Shown: positions 21,103 through 33,672 of the stretch, in pieces
How positions within the stretch are numbered: the first letter of the stretch is position 1
Layout: every line of letters begins with the position of its first letter
NCBI GenBank assembly: GCA_050084515.1
Contig: CM114272.1
Span: forward strand, 39,990,001 to 40,054,000
Length of the DNA: 64,000 bases
Direction of reading: 5' to 3'
From: Blasia pusilla
Lineage: Eukaryota; Marchantiophyta; Marchantiopsida; Blasiales
Program-made: the position numbers and the translations under genes
The notes under the pieces: generated by a model
What the model saw: only the letters and a program-made list of their open reading frames with translations
Told to the model about the DNA's origin: nothing
Database searches by the model: none

Positions 21103-21790
21103 TTGAAAAGCGTTAAAAGGGTGAACCATAGTCATCATTCGCTGCTCCATGTTCATTCGAATTCCACGTTGCATTTGATCCGTTCATTGCCTCCTGCTTC
21201 GCCTGCTGCATCCTCCAATTTGGCTCCTTGCTCCGTGGCAATTGCGCTTTGCAGGTCTTGTTCACCATATCCAAATCTAGAGGCTACGTGATAATTGAGC
21301 TTTGCACAATTGGAGGTTGCTTCCCGTGGGTCCCATTGTCCTCACGTTTTCATCAGATCTGCAGCTCTGGTGAATTTCTATTTCCAACCCCATTTTAATG
21401 TCTCTCTCACTGCAGCCTGTTCAGATGGATGATGGTTTGTACATTTGGAATCCAGTATCCTCGTTAAGGTGGCGGGCATCTTCTACTCCTACCCTACAGT
21501 TTCGTGTGGATGAAGGAGTTTTCAATCCAAAGTAGGTTGTTGGCTAGCTTCCGCTCCTTTGCTGGCTCCTTCTCCAGCGTTCGTATCTGTGTGCAAGGCA
21601 TTATGCTACTCCTTCGTGTGGATTGAGGGAGTGCAACCACTGTTTCTTTTTACTCCTTACTGGGAAGAGTTCCGCTCTAGGAGGGAAGGAGAAGAGTCGA
21701 TTGGGTTCATTTATTTCTACCATGTTCCAATGTTGCTTAGTTTGGCTTTTGCCTGTGTCTTCTTGTAGCCCGCAGTTGCATGAAGGCTGA
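21103..21790. other. No recognised gene
   Basis: Short frames only (for example 21559-21768 +). Composition is intermediate and nothing matches a known domain. Confidence 0.35.
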
Positions 21791-22265
21791 TTGTTGAATG
21801 GTTTCCACGGCATTTTCGGGGAAGCCATTTTGAATCTTGTAACAAAACGAGACAGAGACGAGACATGCAATTGGGCTTACAACTCCAACAAACTCCGATC
21901 CATAATGTTGTTTAGGAGAGCGGAATGGTTTAGAGTCAAATCTTGGAGAAGCCTTTCTAAAAATCCTCCATCCCTTAACTCTTTTGTGAGAGATTAACAG
22001 AGTGGTATCAAGTATAATCATGGAGAAGCCATTCCAAAAATTGTCTACTCATCCGCTCATTTCTAAAATTGGAGCGCATTTCCCTACATTTTTTCCAAGG
22101 GGCTCTACCAAATGGTCCTTTTACAAGGCACACCTTATACTTTAGGCAAAGAACTCCCTATTAGGTTGTCCCCTTCTTTGAGTTCTTTGCACGTAGCGAG
22201 ACATGCAAATTGGCTCAAGCTCCAAAAGCTTACCATCCATAATGTTGTTCAGGGTAATGGAATGT
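21791..22265 (+). mobile_element. LTR-like direct repeats with a candidate primer-binding site
   Basis: A segment at 21860-21926 (GAGACATGCAA, then CCATCCATAATGTTGTT-type sequence, then GGAATG) recurs, diverged, at 22198-22262 in the same orientation. Between them TGGTATCA at 22003-22010 matches the first eight bases of the primer-binding site complementary to initiator tRNA-Met, three bases after a possible LTR end AACA at 21996-21999. This suggests the 5' end of an LTR element. Its coding region is not present nearby. Confidence 0.4.
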
Positions 22266-22393
22266 TGTCTTCGGGTTTGTTTGCAATTTATATGGCTTGC
22301 TTCACTTAACGGCTTATATATATGTTTTGTTGATCTAGTGGTGACTTCTGCAACAATTCAAAAATAACAAAGAAGCGTAAATCTCAAGCATTT

Positions 22394-25300
22394 GTGGATC
22401 CTACATTGCCTCTTAGGCGAAGTGCACGGCTATTAACTTGTGGAAAACCAACAATATTCAAAGAGCAAGGTTCTTTGATGATTGGGAACGAGCAAAGTAA
22501 CCCCAACCATGAAGTTGGAGTAGATGATATGTCTTCTAGTGATAATGAGGAAGAACATCTCCATGGAGGTATTGAGAAACCATGCTCGTACAGTATTCAA
22601 GGACAACCATTTGGTGGTGCAAAGAAACCACCTCAAGAGGGCAACCAACATTCTCAAGCATATGCATCATGGCGTGATATGAAGGATCATCCAAAATTTG
22701 ATGTAAGATCCTTACTCATTACTCTCTTAAGTTCTGAACTTATTCAAAGGATTCATTGATTTAGTAAGATAATGAATTCATATTTTTGTATGCCTCTTCT
22801 TGCTATTTCTATTGTAGAGTTATTTGTAATCCAAGAATTGTCAAACATCTACTAACTTATGAATAATCCCGCATAGAGACCCATTGATTTCCAAACCAGC
22901 AAGAGTCAATCGTGTGCAACTCCTATTACCACTCCAAGTACTACAGAGAAAACACAAGAAGATGCTGAAAATCGAAAACAACAAGGTTTGTTACACTTTT
23001 GGGAGATGGTCAAAGCATTCAATACCATGATGATTCTTATTAACTTTAGGTTGAACACTATCAATATTAAATAATGGGTCTAACATGACAGTGGTTTTGG
23101 TTAAAGGGGTTTATTTTCTGGCATCGAAACGAGTGATTGGGTCTCGTCGAGCAAGGCGTGGCTTGTGGCAGAAAGAAACACGGAAGAGGAGCTCTAGAAA
23201 ACTTCTTCCCAAATGTCAATTGTTGGAGAGTGGTTGGGCAGATACTACTGCTCCAAGCTATGAGACATGGTTATCTGACCTCAAGGTTTGGACAATGGGA
23301 TTTGTTGACTTGTCTTGTGTTAATATAGATAGGCAAGATAGTTTTAGTATGGCCACAATCCGGAAGCATATGGAGGAAGCATGGGAGTATATTGGAGCAG
23401 CAAAGTTATCTCCTGACTGCTTGAGAAGGAAAATTGAAACATTGTTGAAGACAGAAAGGTACATGATAAAGAGTTATTGGATAAATCGAGGGAGTAATCG
23501 TGGTGTGGAATGTCACCCGGAAGCAAAGGCAACTCAATGGGAACGGTTGGTAGAGTATGGGTTGTCTGATGCAGATCAAATGAAGGCTATGGTGATGAGG
23601 AACGCAAGACAACAAGTGGAGAAGACCAATCCATTTGGACGATCTGGTGCAAGTGTTGTGAGTGTGGGGATTGTAAGTTTACTTTCCATTCATACTTGTA
23701 ACTTTAAAGTCATTCATTTCCTACATTGTTGGTTATACAAACCTATGCTTTCTGGTTGTTGAGTTGGTTATACTCCACTTCCCTACTTCTTACACAACCA
23801 AACTGATAATATCTGAACCCTTTGTTATCAAGGATAGTACACCAATAGATGTCCCTACAAATGACAAAGATAGCACTACACATTCAATAAGTAATACCCT
23901 ATTTAGTGGAGGTGCTAAGGTATGTACCAAGTATGTTTTAGTGTTATAAGTGAATTTTTAGTCGATGATTTTAGTTCAAAAGATCATCTACATTTGTTTC
24001 ACTTCTTTGGTTATGAAATGGCATTCTGGTATCTTTGGTACACGGTTGAGTCTCAAATCACATCCCAGAAGGCATTTGAGAAGCAAGAAAGTAGATGGAC
24101 TTCAGAGTTGCAAGCCATGTGACGTGAGATCGAGGAGAAGGTGGAGCGAACACAAAAAGAGCAAACCACTCATTTGATAGCACAATTGACAGATTTTGCA
24201 AAGATGGTGCCTGATTTGGCCAAGATGGTCAATCAAAGGCAACAAACAGGTCATCTTAAATTGATTATCAATTACATTTAATATATGAGACGAAAAATTA
24301 GTTAGATATTTCTCATTTTTGGAATGTTTATTTCTCTAACAATATGTCTTTAAGTGATGAATGATTGCATGATCCATGTGCTCTATTTTAGGGCTTTCTT
24401 CTTGTACTTTTACTTGCATCACATACATGTTGTAGATTTCAGTAGAAGGGCTATTTCATCCCTTTCAATAGTACTCTCTCTTTCTCTTCATGAAGACTTC
24501 TATTGAAACTTTTGTATTCAACCATGTTTTGCATGTTTTTAACATGAAAGCCTGAACGTTGGCGTGCTTCAATATAGATGTGGTTTTTTAACCTCAAGAT
24601 GAATTATGGCAGGTAATAACACTCAAGGAGAACCAAAAGTAAAGATTAATGACCCATCCCACCATGATGAGAGGGATGAGGTTAGGGAGGAATACAAACT
24701 TCCTAAAGGTCTTTGGAATATCAAATTGAGTTCATGCAATGTCAAGGTTGTGCTCCTAATGTTTTATGAGTAGAAAACCAATGGATGTTCTTGCTGAACA
24801 TTTCCTTCTCTTTGTACATAAGAGAAGGAAAACCCTTGTACCAATCAAGGATCAAGAACGTGGGATGAGTGATTCACAAGAAAAGGGTGAGTGATATCAA
24901 ATACATGCTTTATTTTTCTGATGGGATCGGTGACAAGATTTTTTATATTCTCTATATGAACACTGATTTTCCGAGTTGACTTTGATCTGATATGTGTTGA
25001 TATATAAAGCTCTATACCATTATAGTTTCAGTATATACATATTTTTGGCAAACAAAATGCATTGTAGATTTATTGTGTCCTCTTGTGATAGGGAAAGAAT
25101 CAACATCAACTCAACACATCCAGTAAGGACAACATTCAATTCTGGAAAAATCCCTAGTACATGTGTTATCTCCAAAGAAGAAAAAATCTAAGACAACCAA
25201 GGTGCACCTTGATGCAAGTGAGGGTAATGATAGCGAACAAAAGTCTAGTGGCGGGAAGAAGAATAAAAGAGTAATTTCAATCCTACCTTACATTTTCCAC

Positions 25301-25655
25301 GCATGATATAAAGGACTTTGATGCTTCTCTGGTAGCAAATTTCCGAAGTGGGAGTCGTGAAGTTCAATGGAATGCTACCGTTGAAAGGGTGGTCTTACAA
25401 AAGGGTACCACAACTAGTATACATTGTTGGCTTCTGAATGGGCATGCTTCTTACATTGGAGATATTGATTTCATGTTTTTTTTCTCTTTTCTACTAGCTA
25501 CAGATTGGTAATGAAGTTTCCTTCACTAAGCCAAGAAATACCCGTCATGTGATTAGTTATGGAGTAGTTACAGGTTTGGCTGGTAGGGATACATTCCATG
25601 GGAAGGATATCCCGTATGGTATAGTACATGTTTCCTTGAAACATGCTTTGGAGCC
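22394..25655 (+). pseudogene. Ptta/En-Spm-type transposase_24 gene, multi-exon, probably decayed
   Basis: Plus-strand exon-like blocks follow one another with GT and AG borders: 22394-22702 (RRSARLL, then an acidic Ser/Asp/Glu region), about 22877-22985, about 23090-23672, about 23835-23919, about 24071-24246, and about 25502-25655. The 23090 block carries the family core: RKIETLLKTERYMIKSYW, then QWERLVEYGLSDADQMKAM and MRNARQQVEKTNPFGRSG. The 24071 block is a coiled coil. The last block is a DUF8039-like domain (YGVVTG...FHGKDIPYG). These proteins are the TnpA-like or accessory proteins of CACTA elements. A TGA at 24119-24121 interrupts the coiled-coil exon, so it is probably inactive. Exon borders are my estimates. 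Confidence 0.6.
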
Positions 25656-28201
25656 AGAATTTCCTTTCTAGTTGCATACCAATTGGAGCATGTTGGGGCT
25701 TAGAGCCTATGATACCCATAATTTTGCAATTTTGAAGATTAAAACATTTTTGTATTCAACCAGAGTATAGATCTCTTCCGGAGTGAAGACTCTTTGAAGT
25801 AAATTTTGAATATACAAGACTGTCTTCAATACTATTTTTGCGTATTGGAAGAATGAGGAGTATTGGAGTGGATCACAAAGCTCCTAGGATAAGGCAGAGA
25901 GATGGAACATCAAGGATTAGCCTTGGAGGAGAGGGAAATGAATTCATGAAGTCTAAAGACTAAGAGCGAAGCTTGGCAAAGACAACGGAGCCTAATAAAG
26001 AACATGTTTATGAAGTGCTCCACTCTTTAACGAAGCACGAAGAAGAAGCAGAAGTATTTCGCTCTTCAACGAAGCACCAAGACGAAGTAGCAGTGCTTTG
26101 AGGAAGAACAAAGAGGGAAGAACGAAGCATTTGGAACAAGCATGAAGAATGCAACGCTTTGTCTTGGAGAGAAGAGGAAGAGCTTCGTCTTTAAAGGAAG
26201 AAGAGGATATCCTGACTTCGCAGTGAAGATAAGACTATCCGCGATTCCAAGCGGCACACCGTTAGAGTAGTTAGGCTAGGAAGAGGCGTGACTTTTTGGA
26301 CCAGATAGGAAGTAAGATCAGTTATGACCAACGGATTTCTAGGGATCATAAGAAAACTTAAGAGAACCGTAGATCAAAGAAGTTAAAAGATCCCAATAGG
26401 TGCCTACTCAGCAAGAAGCGCTTTAGATCTTTAATACTGATATCATTTGGAAGGATATTTAAGGAGCATAAATGTAGTTCTCAGCATCATTCTCTTACAA
26501 TGTCCTCATGCTGTAGGAATGATCCGAGCAAGGGAGTAGTATCCTCTCGTGCTTGTATACACTTTGAAGCTTTCTCATTCTTGATGTAATAGTAAAGAAC
26601 TCACTTCCTTTATTTTGATGTGCAGCCTATATTCATGAATCATCTTATTGGGTCTGCAAAGTGAGGACTGGTTTAGGAGAGCAACTTTCACCAACAGAAT
26701 GATCAACAACAAGATGTGAGAAATTTTTTTGATAGAGAGCAGCCTGCCACGACCGATTGAGTTCCGAAAGTAGGAAGAGCCATCTTCTTGTTGAGATCTC
26801 TTTGAGGTTCTTTGGTGTTGAGTAAAGATCTACTTGAGCGTGAATTCAATTCCACTTGAGAGAATCAAGGAAAGAAATTTTGGTACTGATGAAGAGAAGA
26901 ATACAATGATAACTGATTGGATCCCAAATGTATACACTTAACTACAACTATTCCAAAATAAACGCCAACTTAAACTCTCTTTTCAGATAATCGTGATCTT
27001 CTTGGGGATAGAACTCATTAAATTACCATAAAAAGATAAATTATTATAACACTTGTATATTACAAAGCCGTGCTCACCCAACATGACGATGATGGTAGAG
27101 AGTTCATGGTGGCTTACGCTAGTCGCTCGAATAACTCTACATAGACGAAGTATAGCTCGTATGGGGATGAATGCTTGGCTGTAGTGTGGGTTGTCGCACA
27201 TTTCAGGTGTTATCTATTTGGAAACCCCTTACCATCATTACTGATCATTAGCCACTTAAGTGGTTGATGGAGTCCGACAAGCTTACAGCGAAGCTTGTGA
27301 GGTGGGCTCTGTTGTTGTAGGAGTATGATTTCCAAGTGATGCATAGACTTGGGACGCTCAACCATGAAACAAATGGTTTGAGCCATAACCCATGCCCAAG
27401 TCAGCGAGATGCAATTGGAGCTCGATGGCATGGAGAGAGTGATGAGGAGTTGATGCCAGGATGGCACGCGTAAGCCTATTCGGGCTTGTTGGCTATGGAG
27501 AGCTAGAGTGTTGAGACTTCGATGGCGAGGTCTGATGGAGAGTCCTTAGATCCAGAGGCCGGTGAGGAGATGACAGCTGACCGAGACATTCACGATGATG
27601 GATTAGTCTTGGAGTACCTGCGTATTGGCAGCGTCGCGAGCACACTGGGTGGTAGAGAGCGAGATCGGATCCTATAGCGAGCCAAACGGTTTTGGTGGGA
27701 GGGGGCACATGTGTTGTTAGTTTGGGAGGATGGTAGAGTACGTGTAGTGCCTCATCCTTCATAGAGAGCACGTTTGGTATGTCATGCCCATTAGGACTTA
27801 GGTCATTTTGGAGTGAAGCGGACGTATAGCTTGCTCCAGATACAGTATTAGTGGTGATGCATGCAGACTGACGTTCAACAATTTATTGCCAGGTGTATGG
27901 TTTGTGATCGGGCTCGAGCATCATTCCATGCTCGGACTCCACAATTGCATCCACTTCCAATCATGGGTTTAGGTTATAGATGGAGTTTGGATTTTGCAGA
28001 ACCTTTACCTTTGACAGAGTGCCATAGTCGTTATGTGTTGGTGATGGTTGAGCACTTCTCGAAGTGGATAGAGTTGGTTGCATTTCCTGACAAAGCGAGT
28101 GAGGGAGTAGTGTATGCCTTCGTAGATCGAGTGCTGAGTTATTACGGCGTACTAGCCGAGGTGTTGACAGACCAAGGTACAGAGTTCCAGGCCTTGTGTG
28201 A
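25656..28201 (+). pseudogene. Gypsy (methyltransferase family) RNase H to integrase remnant, split by a solo LTR
   Basis: 25668-25707 encodes QLHTNWSMLGL-type RNase H start. The same frame resumes at 27070 with VLTQHDDDGREF and passes through a degraded RNase H. The integrase part follows (27861-28201): a zinc-finger cysteine pair in ARCMVCDRARASF, the first catalytic Asp in RWSLDF, and the second in VLTDQGTEFQ. The third catalytic residue is missing because the LTR at 28202 cuts in. It is the same family as the minus-strand element at 39956-46074. Stops are frequent between 27270 and 27860. Confidence 0.78.
25708..27065 (+). mobile_element. Solo LTR inserted in gypsy RNase H
   Basis: This 1.36-kb segment starts TATGATACCC and ends TTGTATATTACA(A), the same end as the LTR at 15918. 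It shares the CCTGCCACGACCGATTGAGTTC block (26748) with that family, and has a TATTTAAGG TATA-like block near 26456. It is bordered by AGCC at 25704-25707 and 27066-27069, a probable target duplication. Removing it with one AGCC rejoins the RNase H reading frame exactly. No internal retrotransposon sequence is present, hence a solo LTR. Confidence 0.8.
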
Positions 28202-29664
28202 TGTAATGTACAACTCAAGGAAAAATATACCCTTTCTATCGAAAAGTATTAAGTCCGTTCCCAAGAGACCAATGTTTCGTGAGTAAAGAGAGGCTTTATA
28301 AGAAATAACAAGAATAACTTCTATCTTCACTTAAAACGCTTCACTAACTCTAACAACTCTAACTTCATAAAGGTAAAGAAAATATAAGATGTTCTTCTTT
28401 CCTCATAGAAAAGACTCTTCTCAAGTGTAGAGAAACCTCAAAGAGACCTCAAGAATGGCGGCTCACCCTACTTTCATAACTAAATTTGTCATGGCAGGTT
28501 AATCACTATCTAACAGCTTTCCTACGCTTCTTCTTGATTATCTTTTGGGATTCTAAATCTACAAGACTCAACTCTCATCCCTACTACAACCCGATAAGAT
28601 CCGCATTTAGTTCCGCACCTTAGAAAGAATGAGAGAAGACTCTTCTTCTACATCAAAGAGTGGAAAGAACTCAAAAGTAGTACAAGCTTCAGAAAGTAAA
28701 AGACTCTTCAACTTGGATCATTCCCCAACAAAACTCCTTACACCCTCACCAAGACTGCTAGAAAGCTTCTTTGTAAAGAAGATCGGAGATAGTCTTTGTA
28801 CGAAGATTGGAAAAGAAGGACAAAGACTCTAGAGCAAAGACTAAGAACTCAAAGAAGGAAGAGGAAGAAGAGGAAGAGTCTTCATAAAAGCGGAAAAGTG
28901 TATTAAGAATAGGGATAGAAAGACAAGAAATATTTTAAAGACAGCGGAGTGAAAGAAAGTAGAAAGAAGGACTCTTCGCGGCGACATAAGGATAAGAGTC
29001 TTCGCGCAAAGATAGGATAGGAAAGAGAAAGACTAAAAAGACTAGGAAGAGTCTTTGCCAATAATTGCGAAGAGCGCGAAGACTATGAAGACTGAACCGT
29101 CATGGCAATTTTGGAACCCAGAAAGGGAGAGTCGCGGAAGTTACAACAGTTTAAAAGGGAGCCGAAAGGAACCGCCGAGACAATGAACAGTCTAAGGAGG
29201 ATGGAGGGCTGGAGAATTGGAATCAAAGAGTTAGGATTAGTAGTTAGAAATCTAGATTAGAATAGGAAGACCAATTGGAATTGTAAATACTATTTAAAGA
29301 GCAATCAGTAGAAGAAGGGATCACCGTTTTCCCTTGTATCTTGAACTCCTCAATATTGTTCCTTTGTTGACAGTCCTTTACATTGTTCTTTCTACGGTCT
29401 TCCTTGCAAAGCACATGCGCTTCCTCTTCTAACTTTTGTTCCTATTTTTATACACCTCTCACTCTTCCAAGACAATCCTTAATCTTCTAACATTTCTTTT
29501 CTTCTCATCAGAGTTTTGTCAATTACTCCTGCCACAAAATTTCAGTAAAGTAAGATCCTCTACTTCTAGTAGTGAGTCTTTAGTCTTCACTTCATAAAGA
29601 CTTTACTATAATTCAGTACAAAAACATCAAATTTTCAAATTTCTCATAAGAGTGGGTTATCACA
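28202..29664 (-). mobile_element. 3' LTR of gypsy family 2 (minus orientation) with internal inversion
   Basis: Read on the minus strand, the LTR begins TGTGATAACCC at 29664 and ends ACATTACA at 28202, with TG...CA ends. It is preceded by a purine-rich tract (GAGTGAGAGG) expected of a polypurine primer. Alignment with the copy at 36544-38035 shows that the middle (about 28760-29362) is in the opposite orientation to both flanks, an internal inversion of about 600 bp. Confidence 0.8.
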
Positions 29665-31810
29665 TACCTCTCACTCAAATGTGAGTCGTCTTGGTGAACA
29701 TTCTAACTTATTCTACCTCTTCGCTACATCTAAGGACTCTTGTCATATGACAATTTCAATATCAACAGGGGGTCGGCCAATTATGGTCCACAGTCTATTA
29801 ACAAGATTGGGCATGATTCTCTCCCTCCAATTTTCTACTACCTTTGAAGAACCTAAAATTTTGTTCTGCACTCTTACCTCCGAAGGTACAAAAGGCGCTA
29901 TGGCCGATTCTTGCAAACACGGCGGTTTTGCCACCTCAGGCAGTGCAGTAGTTTGCATTTTTCTTTTCCAATATCGGTCGACATAAGCTAGCTCTTCTGT
30001 GATCTGCGTTTCAAAATTGTGAATCGCCTCCGTAAGTATGTCTTGGGCTTCTTCTGGTTCTTGCTGTACTTCTGCCCTAAGTTTCTGCTCTGCTTCCAAC
30101 ACCGCAATCTTCGTTGTCACTTGGCTCCACTGTGATATCAAATCACTGTTGGTCTATTGGTGTGCTATGACCATCTTCCTTTTCTTTGGGCTCTCCATCA
30201 TCATAGTTTGAAGACTAGCCTCGAGGAGATCAATTCACTCTTGCAATTTCTCCACGTGCAGCAAAGATTGTTGTAATTGTACAAAGAGTTGATCTGCCCC
30301 ATGCTTGATATCCACCGCCAAGCTTTCCCACTGTCAGGCATTACGAGCTTCGTACCTCGCTTCTACCACATCTGCTTGGCTAAGAGACTTTTTAAGATCT
30401 CCAATTTCAATTTCTTGCGCCCGATTCTGGCGCTCCATTGATTCGTTGACCGTTTGCTGCAGTAGGACAAGACGTAGGTTCCTGAGGACTCATATTTATT
30501 CTTGTGCCACCGCGTGGTCAGAAAAATTTCCCATCTTCTTTAGTTCTTCAAGAACTAGCTCCAAAACTTCCAAAAACAAAGTCAAATATCGTAAGGTGGT
30601 GTGCACACGCTGCACAACCAAATTTTCTTGCAAATCGGAAGGAAAAACCACTGGTTCTACTGCTTCAGCCGTTGACATCTGCGCTGTTTCTTCCAATTCT
30701 TGATGGATTTCCATCCAGACCCTCTTAGGTCTTGGTATCTCAGGCATTTTTTAGGGTGGATGGGATGAAGATCCTCTTGTCGGCTTCTGCCTGGTTCTCT
30801 GTACACTTTGCGGTGTGGCCGATAGTGTTACTGTTTCTACCTCTCTTGAACTTGAAGTAGACGCTTTGGTCTTTGAATTGGAGTAGCTGTGATCCACTCC
30901 AACAACTCGTCAAGGGTAACTTCCTCGACATGTGAATACAACCGAATTAAGAAAGGAGAGAGATAAAATTTCTCCCCGGGTGTCAAAGCGGTTATCAAAC
31001 TAAGTACATGGGCATGGACAAGAGCTGCAAAACCTACTCCTGGCTCTTCAGGATGCACATGCATGTTCCAAAGAGTATAACATTGTTTGAAGAGCTTATT
31101 ACTCATATAATATGTTCTACCAGGATGAACAAGATTTGGTAGACCCTACAAAATTGTGCAAACAAGGGAGGACTCAACATTTGCGGCTTGTAGCAGTTCC
31201 TTCCTAATCGATCCTGTGTAATGCAACGGAGCTCTTATAATTCCTCCTTCCAAACAAGAGCGTCGTAGTCTAGTTCTTGCTTTCGAGCCGCGGGAAGGTC
31301 ATACGTGATGCGCCACAATTCAGCAGACCAAGAAGCTGGCTGCGTTGGATACTTGTATCCCTTCTTCCCCAAATTGACCACCTTGGAATTTGAATGGAGC
31401 TTCGTGAGTAACGCCACCGACGATGGAGACCAATCTTCCCCAAAGAACTACCACAATGATTGCTCCTTCAGAGCATTGCGCAATTCCCTCGAAATCCCTA
31501 GTGTCGGATACACTCCGCATGTCATGAGCGCCATGTCTTCCTCTCTACACGGACTCGCCTGCTTCCTTCGATTCTTGCAATACCGGTGCAAAGTCTTCTT
31601 TGGTCGGCTCTTGAGGTTCCTCGGGCTTCTTTCCATGTGAAATGAGGGACACCCCACCCTCGTTTTGGCTCTTGAAGTGCCTAATAACCGCCAGTTTTAC
31701 GTAACGGCCGTGCTCCTTGTAATGGCTTTTTGGATGCTCATGTTGATGTAATGCGAAAGCCAAGAACCCCAAAGACCAAGATTGCAAAGACCCAACAAAA
31801 AAGACTTGAG
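29665..31810 (-). pseudogene. Post-integrase ORF of gypsy family 2 (coiled-coil protein)
   Basis: Downstream of integrase, minus-strand frames continue to the LTR: 31787-31545, 31417-31235, 31106-30837, 30747-30496 and 30141-29743. The N-terminal part reads like a structured domain (YPTLGISRELRNALKEQSL; later CYTLWNMHVHPEEPGVGF). The C-terminal part is rich in Glu, Gln, Leu and Lys and looks like a long coiled coil (IAVLEAEQKLRAEVQQEPEEA). A second copy of the C-terminal half lies in the right arm at 35612-36470 (plus). I do not recognise the family. Position after integrase is where env-like or accessory ORFs sit in some gypsy lineages. Stops and frameshifts make it inactive. Confidence 0.55.
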
Positions 31811-31986
31811 AAGAAGACTCATATCCTTGGTCTCTTATGAGTCTTCATGAGTCCTGGGGGTCGAAACTTCCACGGTCTTGATTTCTTTGTTATCCCCTCC
31901 CTTAGCCTTCAGTCGGGTGCGTGGTATCTTCGCACATGCATGCCATTCACTCTTGTTGGCAGTGCTTCGCTGCTTAATGTTCCTAA

Positions 31987-33117
31987 CTATAAAGATCCAT
32001 TTTCAAATACCTCCAGGACATGGTAAGGTCCCCTCCAATTTAACTTTAGCTTCCGTGGAAATTTTAGGCGACGATTGTCATAGAGCAACACCAAATCCCC
32101 TCCTTGTATTGATTGTGATCTTAGGTTCTTGTCATACCACTCCTTTCTTTGGAGCTGAACGGTCCTCGTATGGCTCAGAGCAAGATGTCTTGCCTCCTCC
32201 ACTGCAACCAAGTCCTTGTTACTCCTCCCAGTGACTGCCAACTCTTCTTCGTTTCTTTCTTCTTCTAAAATTCGGTAGGTGGGCACATGCCATTCAATTG
32301 GAAGGAGGGGTTGAATGCCGTAGGTCAGATAGAACGGTGTGTACCTAGGAGTGTTTTTCTCCGCCATGTAATAGGCTCTGAGTGCAGCAGGAATCTTGGT
32401 ATCCCAATCATATGCATAGGTGACCGTCAGTCGATTCAGGATCTTACAAATCAGCCCATTGGACTTCTCCGTTAACCCATTGGCCTTGGGATTGTACGGG
32501 GTTATCTTGCGATGCTTGATTAGGAAGTGGTTGGTCAACGCTTCAACCGTCTAGTTGAGAAAATGAGTTCCCCGATCGCTCACCAATTCCAATGGACAGC
32601 CATATATAGTAATAATCATTTCATACAAAAACTTGGCCACTGCCATACTATCATCCTTTCGAGTAGCAACTGCTTCCACCATTTTGGTGCAATAATCCGT
32701 AGCAATTAAAATATACTTCCGGGATTTCTGTCGGGTGGGGGGTAAGATATGACCCACAAAATCAATATCCCACTTCTCAAAAGGGGCCAAGGGAAGAATA
32801 GATACCAAAGGCCAGCGAGAAGTCGTTGTTGGCCTTCCTACTCTTTGACAAGCATCACACTTTTGGATGAAGGATTTGACATCCCGATACATTGTGGGAC
32901 ACCGGTAGCCTGTGGCCAAGATTTTCTTGATAGTATTCCTAAATGCATAATGCCCTCTGGCATCCTCCAAATGCGTAGCAGCAATCACTCGCAGAACTTC
33001 CCCCTTCTCCAAGCACCTTCTATATTCTCCATCGGCACCAAGCTTGAATAGCACATCACGGAAAATCTCATAAGGCCCTACCTTATGCAAAAATACTGCC
33101 CGCTCTTCTATTGTCAT
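31987..33117 (-). pseudogene. Gypsy family 2 integrase
   Basis: This integrase inserts retrotransposon cDNA into DNA. In the 188-residue frame from 33117 the HHCC zinc finger is H49, H56, C87, C90. The first catalytic Asp is D119 in KWDIDF, and the second D181 in LVSDRGTHF. A TAG immediately follows that frame. The next frame (32538-31987) supplies the catalytic Glu at residue 24 in ANGLTEKSNG, and a basic C-terminal domain (RRLKFPRKLKLNWRGPYHVLEVF). Apart from the stop the protein is almost complete. Confidence 0.88.
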
Positions 33118-33162
33118 AGGATTTGTAAAAGTAAGAGTGATTAGAAATCACGTAATGCCTTC

Positions 33163-33672
33163 TTACGAAGATCTTCGCAAGACCTCCTCAGTGATCAAGA
33201 ACAGCTTTTCGTCCTGAAAGTCGTCTTCAAGGGTCTTTGTGAGATCAGTCTTTGACATCCTCAAGCATGACAAAAAGTATGCATTGGTGTGGATCTTTCC
33301 TACTGTTGTTACCACGTCAAATGTAAATTCTTGTAACAAGAGAATCCACCTAGCAATCATGCCTGACAAATCTGCTTTGATCACCAGGGCACAAAGCGCA
33401 AAATGATCGACATGAAAAACAAATGGGTATCCCAGCAAGTAATGCCAAAACTTCTTTCAGGCAAAGACCATGCCCAAGGCTTCCCTCTCCATAGAAGTGT
33501 ACTTTTTCTCTGCGACAAAAAGTTGTCGCCCTGCATAATAGATAGGGTAATCCTTCTTCTTCTCATCTAGATGACTTAGTACTACACCAATTGCAAACGA
33601 CGAGGTGTCAACATACACCTGGAACACCTTCGTCCAATCCGGGGGACAAAGCACAAGAGTTGTCGTCAATGC
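33163..33672 (-). pseudogene. Gypsy family 2 RNase H
   Basis: Frames 33669-33457 and 33438-33163 form an RNase H domain that removes RNA from cDNA hybrids. Visible motifs are the first Asp in QVYVDTSSFAIGVVLS, the Glu in SMEREALGM, and the Asp in FHVDHFAL. A frame change near 33450 separates the two parts. Confidence 0.85.

Noticed and set aside
22530-22540. CTTCTAGTG as a right CACTA terminus
   Set aside because: It lies inside an acidic Ser/Asp coding block of the Ptta-type gene and lacks flanking subterminal repeats.
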